Assembly (NCBI GenBank): GCA_031296755.1
Contig: JAUMMZ010000004.1
Location: forward strand, 1-29,855
From: Collinsella sp.
Lineage (GTDB): Bacteria; Actinomycetota; Coriobacteriia; Coriobacteriales; Coriobacteriaceae
Direction of reading: 5' to 3'
DNA length: 29,855 nt
Part shown: in pieces, positions 29,827-29,855 of the stretch
Position numbering within the stretch: position 1 is the first letter of the stretch
Layout: the number at the start of each line of letters is the position of its first letter
Notes under the pieces: generated by a model
Databases searched by the model: none
Told to the model about the DNA's origin: nothing
The model's input: only the letters and a program-made list of their open reading frames with translations
Position numbers and translations under genes: made by a program

Positions 29827-29855
29827 ATGGAAGGAAAGGCGATGCCCCAAGAAGA
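29827..29855 (+). CDS. Possible start of a gene running off the right edge
   Basis: ATG 29827 is preceded by GAAGG at six bases and opens a frame MEGKAMPQE to the window edge; an internal ATG at 29842 has GGAAAGG close before it. Only nine codons are seen, so no product can be named. Confidence 0.25.

Overview
The window looks like a chromosomal segment of a gut actinobacterium of the class Coriobacteriia, most probably Collinsella or a close relative. This is an inference from the GC-rich, GC3-biased coding sequence, the anaerobe-type flavin/Fe-S enzymes, the many sugar-acid genes and the LacI/GntR-style operators. No rRNA or tRNA gene is present to prove it.

Layout. (1) 1-139: right end of an IS3-family element. 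(2) 140-2964: a GntR/FCD regulator, a GntP-type sugar-acid permease and a HIT-family hydrolase, all on the minus strand. (3) 2965-5505: a 489-base regulatory stretch with three operator-like palindromes, a good promoter and a structured leader ending in a terminator; then a YczE-like membrane protein and an orphan AAA+ ATPase preceded by seven 10-bp tandem repeats and followed by a diverged 73-bp palindromic duplication. (4) 5530-6978: a complete IS3-family element with two ORFs, a frameshift site, inverted repeats and a 3-bp target duplication. It sits in the loop of a bidirectional terminator. (5) 7038-11213: a sugar-acid catabolic unit made of an IlvD/Edd-family dehydratase of the YjhG/YagF kind, a second GntP permease and a divergent GntR regulator, with four copies of an operator motif in between. 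(6) 11313-13262: an Old Yellow Enzyme/FAD/Fe-S oxidoreductase. (7) 13508-21772: a complete kdpFABC high-affinity potassium pump on the minus strand (including a 28-residue kdpF) and divergent kdpDE sensor/regulator genes. (8) 21869-23086: an orphan GltD-like oxidoreductase. (9) 23294-29433: a uronate operon in transcription order uxaC, GPH-family symporter, uxaB, uxaA, headed by two perfect GGTGAACGTTCACC operators. (10) 29434-29855: operators, a terminator-like palindrome and perhaps the first codons of a further gene.

How the genes work together. The uxa operon would import hexuronate and convert galacturonate via tagaturonate and altronate to 2-keto-3-deoxygluconate (KDG). The YjhG-like dehydratase with its GntP permease would make a 2-keto-3-deoxy acid from an imported aldonate. 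The kinase and aldolase needed downstream of these products are not in the window. The Kdp genes form a self-contained potassium-limitation response.

The less ordinary content is mostly non-coding. A dispersed hairpin repeat (core TTGCGGTGGAATA) occurs three times complete and once as a half next to an IS end, with a compensating 4-nt stem block. Both IS elements sit in hairpin loops. There is also a structured attenuator-like leader before the YczE-like gene, and repeat arrays on both sides of the AAA+ ATPase.
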